DNA from: CAZVIK01 sp964627045
Lineage (GTDB): Bacteria; Acidobacteriota; Terriglobia; Bryobacterales; Bryobacteraceae
Direction of reading: 5' to 3'
Length of the DNA stretch: 29,681 bases
NCBI GenBank assembly: GCA_964627045.1
Contig: CAZVIK010000028.1
Coordinates: 1-29,681 of the forward strand
The notes under the pieces were generated by a model, which worked only from the letters and a program-made list of their open reading frames with translations, was not told the origin of the DNA and made no database searches. Positions 1 through 6,733 of the stretch are shown here, piece by piece. The translations under genes were made by a program, and so were the position numbers. Position 1 is the first letter of the stretch, and every line of letters begins with the position of its first letter.

Positions 1-905
1 ATCAGGGTCTGCAAGAACAGCGGCAACATGGTGATAATGCTGAACATGGCCGCGCCCACCAGCCCGGTCAGGAAGGTGCCAACGGCGAAGTTGCGGTCGC
101 GAAACACGGTGAGGTCCACCACCGGCTCCTCGGCGTGCCACTCCCTCAGCAGAAACGCTACCATCGAGGCCACCGTAATCACGGAAAACCAGGTGATCCA
201 CGGCGTCGAGAACCAGTCTTCCTGCTGCCCCTTGTCGAGGACGACTTGCAGCGTCCCCAGCCAGAACACCAGAAAGGCCATGCCCCAGCCGTCGATCTTC
301 CCAGGGCGGCTGTGGGTGATATAGGGCGGGTCCTCCACAAACCGCGCCATCATCATCACGGCCAGGATGCCGACAGGAATGTTGATGTTGAAGACCCAGC
401 GCCAGGTGTAGCTGTCAGTGAGCCATCCGCCCAGCGTCGGTCCGATCACCGGCGCCGCCACGATCACCACGCCGAACAGGGCCATGGCCATGCCGCGCTT
501 GGCCGGAGGAAACGTCTCCAGAAGGATCGCCTGCGTCAGGGGCTGCAACACGCCGCCGCTGACGCCTTGCAGAATTCGCGCCAGGATGAGTGTGGTCATC
601 GTAGGCGCGATGCCGCACAGAAACGACGCGAACGTGAACAGCGCGGTGGCGAACAGCATCAGCCGCCGCCGCCCGACGTGCATCGCCAGCCAACCGCTGG
701 CCGGCAGCACGATGGCGTTGGCCACCATGTAGCTGGTCAGCACCCAGGTGGCCTCCTCGGTCGTCGCCGAAAGCGTACCCGCCATGTGCGGCATGGCCAC
801 CGACACGATGGTCGTGTCGAGCACCTGCATGAAGGTGGCCAGCGAAATCGAAGCTCCGATCAGCCAGGGATTCGCCTTCGGCCGCCATTCGACTGGCGGG
901 TTCAT
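1..905 (-). CDS. emrB: EmrB/QacA-type drug:H+ antiporter (DHA2 MFS), 3' end cut by window edge
   Basis: Inner-membrane proton-driven drug exporter of the 14-TM DHA2 family, which works with an EmrA adaptor and a TolC channel. I translated the minus strand from the ATG at 905 and it stays open to base 1, giving 301 codons. Family hallmarks are visible: DTTIVSVAMPHM in TM1, RILQGVSGG, the antiporter motif C APVIGPTLGGWL, and the DHA2-typical WRWVFNINIPVG. The last third of the usual ~510 residues is missing only because the window ends. The start ATG overlaps the TGA of emrA by four bases (ATGA), so the two are translationally coupled. Substrates cannot be told from sequence. Confidence 0.93.
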   Translation of the reverse strand, partial: MNPPVEWRPKANPWLIGASISLATFMQVLDTTIVSVAMPHMAGTLSATTEEATWVLTSYMVANAIVLPASGWLAMHVGRRRLMLFATALFTFASFLCGIAPTMTTLILARILQGVSGGVLQPLTQAILLETFPPAKRGMAMALFGVVIVAAPVIGPTLGGWLTDSYTWRWVFNINIPVGILAVMMMARFVEDPPYITHSRPGKIDGWGMAFLVFWLGTLQVVLDKGQQEDWFSTPWITWFSVITVASMVAFLLREWHAEEPVVDLTVFRDRNFAVGTFLTGLVGAAMFSIITMLPLFLQTL

Positions 906-2143
906 CGAACGTGTACCCTGGGGACCACCGACATGCCGGGACCCACCTTGACCTCCTTCGGCAGGGCCTCGGCAAACGCAATCTTGACCGGCACTCGCTG
1001 CACAACCTTGACGTAATTCCCGGTGGCGTTCTCCGGCGGCAGCAGGCTGAACCGCGCTCCGCTGCCGGCCTGGATGCTATCGACCTTTCCATGGAACTGG
1101 CGGTCCGGATAGGCGTCGATTCTCAATTCGACGTCCTGTCCGGGGCGCATGTCGTTGATCTGCGTCTCTTTGAAGTTCGCTACCACCCAGGCACGGTCCG
1201 ATACAAGCGCCAGGAGGTTCTGGCCCACCTGCACGAAGTTCCCTGGCTGCACGGACTTGCGGGTCACATAACCCGAATCCGGCGCCACGATCCTGGTATA
1301 GGCGAGGTTCAGCCGGGCCTGCTCGGCGGCGGCCCTTTGCTGCGCGACCTGCCCTTGAAACGCCCGCACGTCGGCGTTTCGCGCGCGAACCTGCTCGGGC
1401 CCGGTCCCGGCTTCCTTCAGGCGAGCTTCGGCCTGGGCCACCTGGCGCTCGGCGATGCGGAGGCCGGCTTCGGTCGACGCCCGCGCGGCACGCGCCTGAG
1501 CCAGTTGCGCCTGAGCCGCGGCTACCGCCTGCCTGGCGGCCTCCAGATTCGCGGCTGTGGCGCGAGCTTCCGCTTCCGAACGATCCAACAACTGCCGGGA
1601 GACCTCGTCCTTGCGGAACAGCGCGCGATAGCGCTCGGCGTCCGCGGCGGCGCGGCTCGCATCGGCCTCGGCCGCCTTGGCGCGCGCTTCGGCCTGCTGG
1701 GAACCGGCCTGCGCGGCCTGAATATTGGCGTCGTCCTGGCGGAGGCGGGCCCTGAGGACCTCGGTCTGGTCTCGCGCGGCGTCCAGAGCCGCCCCCGCCT
1801 GGCTTGAGACGGCCCCGGTCACGCCCGTAGCAAGGGCCAGATTGGCCTCGGCCGCGGCGGCCTTGCCCGAGGCGTCGCTGAGGCGCCCTTCTGCCTCTGC
1901 CAGGCGGGCCTGATAGTCGGCCGGGTCGAGTTCCACGAGCAGGTCGCCTTTATTGACGTGCTGGTTTTCGCGAACGTGAACCGCCAATACCTGCCCTGGC
2001 ACTCTGGGACTGACCTGCATAATGTCGCCGTCGATGAAGGCGTTGTCGGTGGACTCGTAGCCGTGATTGCGGAAGTAATACGAGCCGGCGATCACCGCCG
2101 CGACAACGGCGATCGCGATCAACAGGAATCTCTTGTTTTTCAT
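902..2143 (-). CDS. emrA: EmrA-type HlyD-family membrane fusion protein
   Basis: Periplasmic adaptor that links the EmrB-type exporter to an outer-membrane TolC channel. The 413-residue product has one N-terminal membrane anchor (about residues 5-22). It is followed by a biotinyl-lipoyl half motif near GDIMQVSPRVPGQV, then a very long Ala/Glu/Gln/Arg-rich coiled-coil hairpin (about 80-265). The second lipoyl half and beta-barrel follow (RIVAPDSGYVTRKSVQPGN and onward). Length and order match EmrA rather than RND adaptors. A GAGGAGGG ribosome binding site lies upstream of the ATG. It sits 22 bp after the tolC-like stop and overlaps emrB by 4 bp, so the three form one operon. Confidence 0.93.
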   Translation of the reverse strand: MKNKRFLLIAIAVVAAVIAGSYYFRNHGYESTDNAFIDGDIMQVSPRVPGQVLAVHVRENQHVNKGDLLVELDPADYQARLAEAEGRLSDASGKAAAAEANLALATGVTGAVSSQAGAALDAARDQTEVLRARLRQDDANIQAAQAGSQQAEARAKAAEADASRAAADAERYRALFRKDEVSRQLLDRSEAEARATAANLEAARQAVAAAQAQLAQARAARASTEAGLRIAERQVAQAEARLKEAGTGPEQVRARNADVRAFQGQVAQQRAAAEQARLNLAYTRIVAPDSGYVTRKSVQPGNFVQVGQNLLALVSDRAWVVANFKETQINDMRPGQDVELRIDAYPDRQFHGKVDSIQAGSGARFSLLPPENATGNYVKVVQRVPVKIAFAEALPKEVKVGPGMSVVPRVHVR

Positions 2144-2165
2144 GGAAATTCACCCTCCTCTGCGC

Positions 2166-3497
2166 CTAAAGCCGGAACTCCTCGGCGTGTCCCAGCGCCG
2201 AGGCCAGGTTGAGGCGCGCCACATTGAACTGGGCCAGGCTCGCCACCAAGACGTGGCGGGCGCTCTCCAGGGCCGTTTGCGCGTTCACAACTTCGATGTT
2301 GTCGGCCACCCCGCTCTTGAAACGGTCCTGCGCCATCTCCAGTTCGCGCTCAGCCAGGGAAACCGCCTTCTGCGCCGCCTGGACCTGCTCGCGGCGCGTG
2401 GCAAGGCTTTCGAGCGCCTGCCGGACGTCCTTTTCCACCGACGCCCGCATGTCCTGCCACTGCATTTCGGCCTGGCGTTCTTGGCTGGAGGCCGCCTGGA
2501 TTTCGGCCCGCGTCCGCCCGCCGTCAAACAGCGGGACTTCCACGCGCACGGCCACGCTGCGGGTGGGTAAGTTGGTCTCGTTGACCTTGATGCCGCTGGA
2601 GCCGTAGTCGCCGATCAGACTGACCGAGGGCAGCCGTTCGGAGGCGGCGGCCCGGCGGCGGCTTTCGGCGATCCCCAGAGCGTCGGCGGCGACTTTCAAG
2701 TCCACGCGATCAGCCAGCGCCTTCGTGACGGCAGCCTCGGCTTCGGGAAGCGGATCGGCGGTGAAACGCATGGCTTCGGCCAGCGTCACGCCGCTGGCCA
2801 GCGGCGCGCCCGTGACCCTGAGCAACGTGAGCCGAGCCGTGTCCAGGTTGGTCTTGGCCTGCGCCAGTTGCACCTGCTGGTTCGCCAGCCGCGTTTCGGC
2901 ACGGGCGACATCGACTCCGGTGGCGACGCCGGCCTCCTTCTGGCTCTGGGCCAGATCTAGCAGCCGCGCGCCGAGTAGCGCGTTGGCCTGCGCCGTGACG
3001 ACCGCCTGTTCGGCCTCCAAGACCCCCAGATATGCCAGGGCGGCGGCCACCGTGACCTGTTGGCCGGCCAGGCGCCGCTGATCCGCTACCAGCGTCTCGT
3101 GCCGTCCAGCGGCGCGGTAACGGTGAAGCGCGGCCAGGTCGAACACGTTCTGGTAGAGCTGAAACCGGGCGTCGAAGCGATTAAACGGACCCACCAGCGT
3201 GGGAAAGCCGGGGATCGTCCCGACTTTGAACCCCATGGCCGCCAGGTTCGAGGTCAGGTTCATCTGGTAGGCCGAGCCGGAGACGTTTGGCAGCAACGCC
3301 GAGCGCGCCACGTCTTTTTCGGCGCGGCTCTGCACGGTGCGCTCCTCGGCCAGCCTGGTTTGCAGGTTGTGGCGCAAGGCCATTTCTACGGCCTGCGCGA
3401 GCGTGAGGCTGAGGCGCGCCGGCGCGGTTTGAGCGGCGGCGGGAGAACCCCCAAGTGTCACAGATAGTAACAGGAACGCGAAAAGAGGTCTACGCAT
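2166..3497 (-). CDS. TolC-family outer-membrane efflux channel
   Basis: Outer-membrane factor forming the exit duct of the tripartite pump encoded with emrA and emrB. The product is 443 residues from the chosen start at 3497. An upstream in-frame ATG at 3539 would add 14 residues before the signal peptide. The 3497 start is preferred because a GGAG lies 9 bases upstream and the protein then opens with a clean signal peptide (RRPLFAFLLLSVTLGG, cleavage near AAAQT). Two internally similar helical halves rich in Ala/Gln/Glu follow, as in the OEP repeats of TolC. It is first in the efflux operon and diverges from dodecin across an 87-bp gap. Confidence 0.92.
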   Translation of the reverse strand: MRRPLFAFLLLSVTLGGSPAAAQTAPARLSLTLAQAVEMALRHNLQTRLAEERTVQSRAEKDVARSALLPNVSGSAYQMNLTSNLAAMGFKVGTIPGFPTLVGPFNRFDARFQLYQNVFDLAALHRYRAAGRHETLVADQRRLAGQQVTVAAALAYLGVLEAEQAVVTAQANALLGARLLDLAQSQKEAGVATGVDVARAETRLANQQVQLAQAKTNLDTARLTLLRVTGAPLASGVTLAEAMRFTADPLPEAEAAVTKALADRVDLKVAADALGIAESRRRAAASERLPSVSLIGDYGSSGIKVNETNLPTRSVAVRVEVPLFDGGRTRAEIQAASSQERQAEMQWQDMRASVEKDVRQALESLATRREQVQAAQKAVSLAERELEMAQDRFKSGVADNIEVVNAQTALESARHVLVASLAQFNVARLNLASALGHAEEFRL

Positions 3498-3555
3498 GCG
3501 AGACTTCTCCAAAAAAGGGGAGAACTGCCGGAAGATCAATTTTAGCGCACCCTGG

Positions 3556-3561
3556 TATACT
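3556..3561 (+). promoter_or_regulatory. Extended -10 element of the dodecin promoter
   Basis: The hexamer TATACT preceded by TGG gives an extended -10 (TGnTATACT). It places a transcription start near 3568, about 17 bases before the dodecin ATG. No good -35 hexamer is seen at the usual distance, which is tolerated with extended -10 promoters. Prediction from sequence only. Confidence 0.45.
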
Positions 3562-3584
3562 GGACGAATCCGAGGGGGAAATTA

Positions 3585-3779
3585 ATGGCACAAAGAGTCA
3601 TCGAAATCACCGGCGAATCAAAGGAAGGCTTCTCGCAGGCCGCGGCCAACGCCGCCGCCGAGGCCGCCAAGACGACGCAAAGCATCAAGTGGGCCCGCGT
3701 GACCGAGTTCGATATGGCGCTGGACGGCGCCAAGGTACTGAACTACCGCGTGACGGTCCGGGTATTCTACGACGCCTAG
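3585..3779 (+). CDS. Dodecin (flavin-binding storage/buffer protein)
   Basis: Small cytoplasmic protein of 64 residues, the normal dodecin length. Family members assemble into hollow dodecamers that bind flavins (or CoA in some bacteria) and buffer or protect them. The sequence shows the family layout: an N-terminal strand (RVIEITGES), the single helix (EGFSQAAANAAAEAAKTT), the SIKWARVTEFD segment with the Trp that stacks on the flavin ring, and the C-terminal strand VLNYRVTVRVFYD. A GAGGGGG ribosome binding site precedes the ATG. It stands alone as a monocistron between a divergent tolC-like gene and a convergent GlcG-like gene. Confidence 0.95.
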   Translation: MAQRVIEITGESKEGFSQAAANAAAEAAKTTQSIKWARVTEFDMALDGAKVLNYRVTVRVFYDA

Positions 3780-3815
3780 AAGCTTGCGGCCATGGCCCGA
3801 TGGAAGCCCCGGAGA

Positions 3816-3870
3816 CCACACGGGCTGAAGCCGGCGCCACCTAGATTCACGGGCTTACGGCTCCGTGTGG
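3816..3870. repeat. REP-like palindromic element between convergent genes
   Basis: A long imperfect inverted repeat. CCACACGG at 3816-3823 pairs perfectly with CCGTGTGG at 3863-3870, and AGCCG at 3829-3833 pairs with CGGCT at 3858-3862, leaving a 5-base bulge on one side. A short direct repeat CACGGGCT also occurs in each arm (3819-3826 and 3848-3855). It lies between the dodecin and GlcG stops. There is no T-tract, so it looks more like a dispersed intergenic palindrome than a classical terminator, though it could act as a two-way transcription stop. Confidence 0.5.
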
Positions 3871-3926
3871 CGCAGCCTCAAATCTGCGGTGTGCCTTTTC
3901 GGCAAGCTCTTCGAGCGCCGGGTCGA

Positions 3927-4415
3927 TTACTTCCAGCCGGCCGTGGCCGCCAGCGCGGCGCGCGCCACCTGCCCGTCTTGTTCGGCGGTCGCGCCGCTGA
4001 TCCCAAGTCCGCCGATGCACTCGCCGTCGATGAGGATCGGCACGCCACCGTCGAACGGGGCCAGGTCGGGGACCTTTAGCAGGTAAGTTGCGCCCGCCGC
4101 CAGCCGGTCGCCGAAGTCCTTGGTGGGCCGCTTGAACTTGACGGCGCTGCGGGCCTTGAACTGCGCGATTTCGACGCTGCCTAGCTGCGCCCCGTCCATG
4201 CGCTCCAGGTAGAGCAGGTTCGCCCCGTCATCGACAACGGCGATGATCATGTTCCACTTGTTCTTTCGCGCCTCGGCCTGGGCGGCGGCGGCGATGCTCT
4301 TGGCCGCCTCCAACGTGAGCGCCTTCTTCGGCGCCAGTTGCGCCGGCGCTCCGGCGGCGAAACACAAGCCGAGCAATACCACGCCACTGCCGCGCAAAAC
4401 GGAACGGACGATCAT
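3927..4415 (-). CDS. Secreted GlcG/HbpS-family (DUF336) protein
   Basis: The product is 162 residues, beginning with a signal peptide (LRGSGVVLLGLCFAAGAPAQ) that predicts export to the periplasm. The mature part is a single GlcG/HbpS domain: a helix with LTLEAAKSIAAAAQAEA, the strand MIIAVVDDGANLLYLERMDGA, helix VEIAQFKARSAVKF, and the Gly-rich end GGVPILIDGECIGGLGISGA. Family members include the haem-binding HbpS sensor protein of Streptomyces and GlcG, which is encoded with glycolate oxidase. The true ligand here is unknown. A strong GGGAGGG ribosome binding site sits 7 bases before the ATG. No glycolate oxidase genes are nearby, so the glc role is not supported. Confidence 0.85.
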   Translation of the reverse strand: MIVRSVLRGSGVVLLGLCFAAGAPAQLAPKKALTLEAAKSIAAAAQAEARKNKWNMIIAVVDDGANLLYLERMDGAQLGSVEIAQFKARSAVKFKRPTKDFGDRLAAGATYLLKVPDLAPFDGGVPILIDGECIGGLGISGATAEQDGQVARAALAATAGWK

Positions 4416-4487
4416 GAGCGAACCCTCCCTGAAACGCAGAGTATCACGGCGCGGCGCCTGCAGGCGCGAGGCGGCGGATTTTCGTGC

Positions 4488-4519
4488 GGCGTGCCCGGCG
4501 CCGGCCGGTGCGGCACGCC
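4488..4519 (-). terminator. Hairpin abutting the stop of the PilZ gene
   Basis: GGCGTGCC (4488-4495) and GGCACGCC (4512-4519) are perfect reverse complements around a 16-base GC-rich loop that can itself pair. Read on the minus strand, the hairpin begins directly after the TAA of the PilZ gene. Only a short run of A/T follows (GCACGAAAATCC), so rho-independent function is uncertain. Confidence 0.35.
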
Positions 4520-5515
4520 TTACTTTTCGGTGGCGGCTTGATCCCTAAGCGGCTGTTCCAGCAGCAGCCCTACGGCGAAGCCGTCGTCGGACGGGCGGCA
4601 ATACCGGACGGTCCCCAGAAGCGTCGCGTCTTCAATATCGATCCGGATCTGGCTCCCGACAGTTACTTCGGTGTCCAGGTTCATGCCCAGCCCGCGGTCC
4701 GAAACGTCCAGGATTTGTGCGCCGATGCTGACCTCAGGCTCGCCGAGCACCACCGCGCGCACACTCTCAAAAGCCGGGACGCGTTTGCCGCCACGCATGT
4801 CGATTTGGGTGAGCGAGGCGATGAACCGATCCCAGGCCGCGTCTCTCTGTTGCCGATCCATGTCGGCGGCGCGGAGCGCGCGCTCTGTCAGGACGATACG
4901 CGCGTGAAGCGATTGCTGCGCCGCGCTCAGACCGGCGCGCGCCGATTGCATACCGTCGAGTTCCTCCGACTGGCGCCTGACCAACCCGGACAGCTCGTCC
5001 AGCCGCCCCGCGACGTCCCCAATCCGGGATTCGACAGCCGATAGCCGTTCGAGTACCGTGGATACCTCCGCCGCCGAAGCAGCCTGCGCTGCCTGGAGAG
5101 CGTCCAAACCGTCGGCCACCTGCCGGACCGCGGTCGCCGCCTTGGCCAATTCCCCTGCCACGCTATCCAGCCTCGCCCGTTCGGAATCGGCGCGGCGGTG
5201 TACGTCGGCGAGCGTACCGGTCATGGTAACGATCAGCGTGTTGGCGATATCCCGCGCGGCGCTCTGGATACTGGGGCCTTCGCAGCCTTCGCTCCGGGGG
5301 ACCTCGGTCACCGCACCGGGGCTCGGAAGCCCGGAGGGGATCGCCGGGGCTTCCATTGCGGCATCCGGCGGCGGAAGCGTGACCAGGCTCACCGGCGCCT
5401 CAAGCCGTTGGTTATCTGTGTGGGAATCCAGGTGAAGGGACAGGACGTCTCCCAGACGCGCGACCCTGTTGTCCCTTCCCTGCTCGCCATTGTGTGCTTC
5501 ACTTGCGATGGACAT
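4520..5515 (-). CDS. PilZ-domain protein with central coiled coil
   Basis: Probable soluble c-di-GMP effector of 331 residues. The N-terminal third is Pro-rich and disordered-looking. The middle (about residues 100-225) is a heptad-like coiled coil with many Ala, Leu, Gln, Arg and Glu. The C-terminal ~100 residues form a PilZ domain, recognised by the beta-barrel motif ILDVSDRGLGMNL (D-x-S-x-x-G) and basic residues before it (RGGKR). No membrane segment is seen. The ATG at 5515 is chosen because GGGGAGG lies about 9 bases upstream; the frame extends further upstream to 5842 but that part has no protein character. PilZ assignment is good; c-di-GMP binding is inferred. Confidence 0.8.
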   Translation of the reverse strand: MSIASEAHNGEQGRDNRVARLGDVLSLHLDSHTDNQRLEAPVSLVTLPPPDAAMEAPAIPSGLPSPGAVTEVPRSEGCEGPSIQSAARDIANTLIVTMTGTLADVHRRADSERARLDSVAGELAKAATAVRQVADGLDALQAAQAASAAEVSTVLERLSAVESRIGDVAGRLDELSGLVRRQSEELDGMQSARAGLSAAQQSLHARIVLTERALRAADMDRQQRDAAWDRFIASLTQIDMRGGKRVPAFESVRAVVLGEPEVSIGAQILDVSDRGLGMNLDTEVTVGSQIRIDIEDATLLGTVRYCRPSDDGFAVGLLLEQPLRDQAATEK

Positions 5516-5597
5516 CCGGCCGTACCTCCCCTTCGGAATTAGGGCTGTCCAGGCTGCCCCATGGTGCCAGTCTAGGGGGCCGGGCGGGCGCGCTTCA

Positions 5598-5650
5598 ATG
5601 GTACGAAGGTAAACTACGCGCCATAAAAGTACCATCTCTTTTGTTAACAA
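5598..5650. promoter_or_regulatory. Paired palindromes in the PilZ/TIM-barrel intergenic region
   Basis: The 260-bp space between the divergent PilZ and TIM-barrel genes holds two symmetric elements. ATGGTAC (5598-5604) and GTACCAT (5629-5635) form perfect arms spaced 31 bp start to start, about three helical turns. TTGTTAACAA (5641-5650) is a perfect 10-bp palindrome. Both lie in the AT-rich part where a minus-strand promoter for the PilZ gene would be expected. They may be operators; no bound protein is known. Confidence 0.3.
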
Positions 5651-5775
5651 TAGGTTGCGGTGGCGTTCCACAAATTGCCAAACGAACCCAATCCGACCGG
5701 GCCGGATTCTCACCCTGCGGCACCGCAACAGCACGGGCCTTCGGACCACGGCGACATGTTGTAGACTCAAACACG

Positions 5776-6597
5776 ATGAGATTGAGCTGCGTTCCGGTAA
5801 CCTTCTTCGACGCCATCCGCTCGGGCGCCATGCCGGTGGCAAAGTGGCTGGACTTCGCCCGGGAACTGGGCCTGGACGGCGTCGAGTGCGCCCCGCCGCT
5901 CCTGGAGCCGCTCGGGCCGGTGACCCCCGCCGAATACAGGCGGCTGGCCGAGGACCGGGGGTTGGCGGTTAGCAACTACACCGCCTATTCCGACTTCGTT
6001 CACCCCGACCCAGATGAGCGAAAGCGCGGCGTGGAGGCGGCGCTTCGGAACGTCGCCGTCGCCAAGGAGCTCGGCGCCCCGTCGGTGCGGGCCCTGACAG
6101 GCCAGCGCTGGCCAGGCGTCTCCCCGGAAGAGGGGCTGCGGTGGGTGGTGGAGGGCATCCGGCGCGTGGCCGAGGAGGCGGACCGGGCGGGCATCCGCGT
6201 AAACGTCGAGAACCACACCAAGGCTTCCACCTGGAAGGACTTCGATTTCGCGATGCAATCCGAGGTGTTTCTGCGGGTCATGGAGGGACTCCGCGACGCC
6301 CCTGTGGGTGTGCAGTTCGACATGGCCAACCCAATCGTGGCCAGTGAAGACGTGCTGGAGCTTTTCGCTAAGGTGCGCGACCGCATCGGCTACGTCCATG
6401 CCAACGATGCCCGCACCCGGGGCGAGTTCCAGTTCTGCGTGTTGGGCACGGGGCTGGCGCCGGTCCGGGAAGTCCTGACAGGGCTGCGCGGCCAAGGCTA
6501 CGCCGGCTGGGTGGGTCTGGAAGAGGCCAGCCGGACCGGCGAGGACGGCTTCCGGCAGTCGGTGGCCTTTCTGCGACAGACCATCTCATCGTTGTAG
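5776..6597 (+). CDS. Sugar phosphate isomerase/epimerase-like TIM-barrel protein
   Basis: AP endonuclease family 2 / xylose isomerase-like TIM barrel of 273 residues, the usual length. Members isomerise or epimerise sugars and related polyols using a divalent metal. Visible metal-site segments are GLDGVECAPP (first Glu), INVENHT-like RVNVENHTK (Glu and His region), VQFDMANP (Asp), and YVHANDAR (His), ending with WVGLEEAS (Glu). Substrate is unknown. The ATG at 5776 is chosen because the barrel's first strand starts right after it. No ribosome binding site precedes it. It is single and no partner catabolic genes sit beside it. Confidence 0.85.
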   Translation: MRLSCVPVTFFDAIRSGAMPVAKWLDFARELGLDGVECAPPLLEPLGPVTPAEYRRLAEDRGLAVSNYTAYSDFVHPDPDERKRGVEAALRNVAVAKELGAPSVRALTGQRWPGVSPEEGLRWVVEGIRRVAEEADRAGIRVNVENHTKASTWKDFDFAMQSEVFLRVMEGLRDAPVGVQFDMANPIVASEDVLELFAKVRDRIGYVHANDARTRGEFQFCVLGTGLAPVREVLTGLRGQGYAGWVGLEEASRTGEDGFRQSVAFLRQTISSL

Positions 6598-6627
6598 CAG
6601 CAGCGGCTACCCGCACGCGAACAGCGC

Positions 6628-6644
6628 TGTCCCAAAAGCGGACA
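6628..6644 (+). promoter_or_regulatory. Inverted repeat, candidate enhancer site for the NtrC-type regulator
   Basis: TGTCC (6628-6632) and GGACA (6640-6644) form a symmetric site with a 7-base spacer, in the 136-bp gap before the adaptor gene. It lies about 55 bp upstream of a candidate sigma-54 promoter, suitable for a dimeric Fis-type HTH such as that of the response regulator encoded three genes downstream. The link to that regulator is inference. Confidence 0.35.
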
Positions 6645-6697
6645 CCCGGCGGGGATCACGTTTCTGAGTAATAACTATTTTTCAATAAGATAGCATC

Positions 6698-6713
6698 CGG
6701 TATCCGAAGTGCT
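6698..6713 (+). promoter_or_regulatory. Candidate sigma-54 (-24/-12) promoter of the adaptor/ABC operon
   Basis: GG at 6699-6700 is followed by exactly ten bases and then GC at 6711-6712 within GTGCT, fitting the invariant GG-N10-GC of sigma-54 promoters. The flanking bases match the TGGCAC / TTGC consensus only partly. It would start transcription near 6723, eleven bases before the ATG at 6734. Confidence 0.35.
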
Positions 6714-6733
6714 CTTCCTCTGGGCGGAGCGCC

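Noticed and set aside
135..1016. Long plus-strand frame of 293 codons opposite emrB/emrA
   Set aside because: His/Arg/Gln-rich with no protein character; it is the antisense shadow of emrB, whose frame shows full DHA2 motifs.
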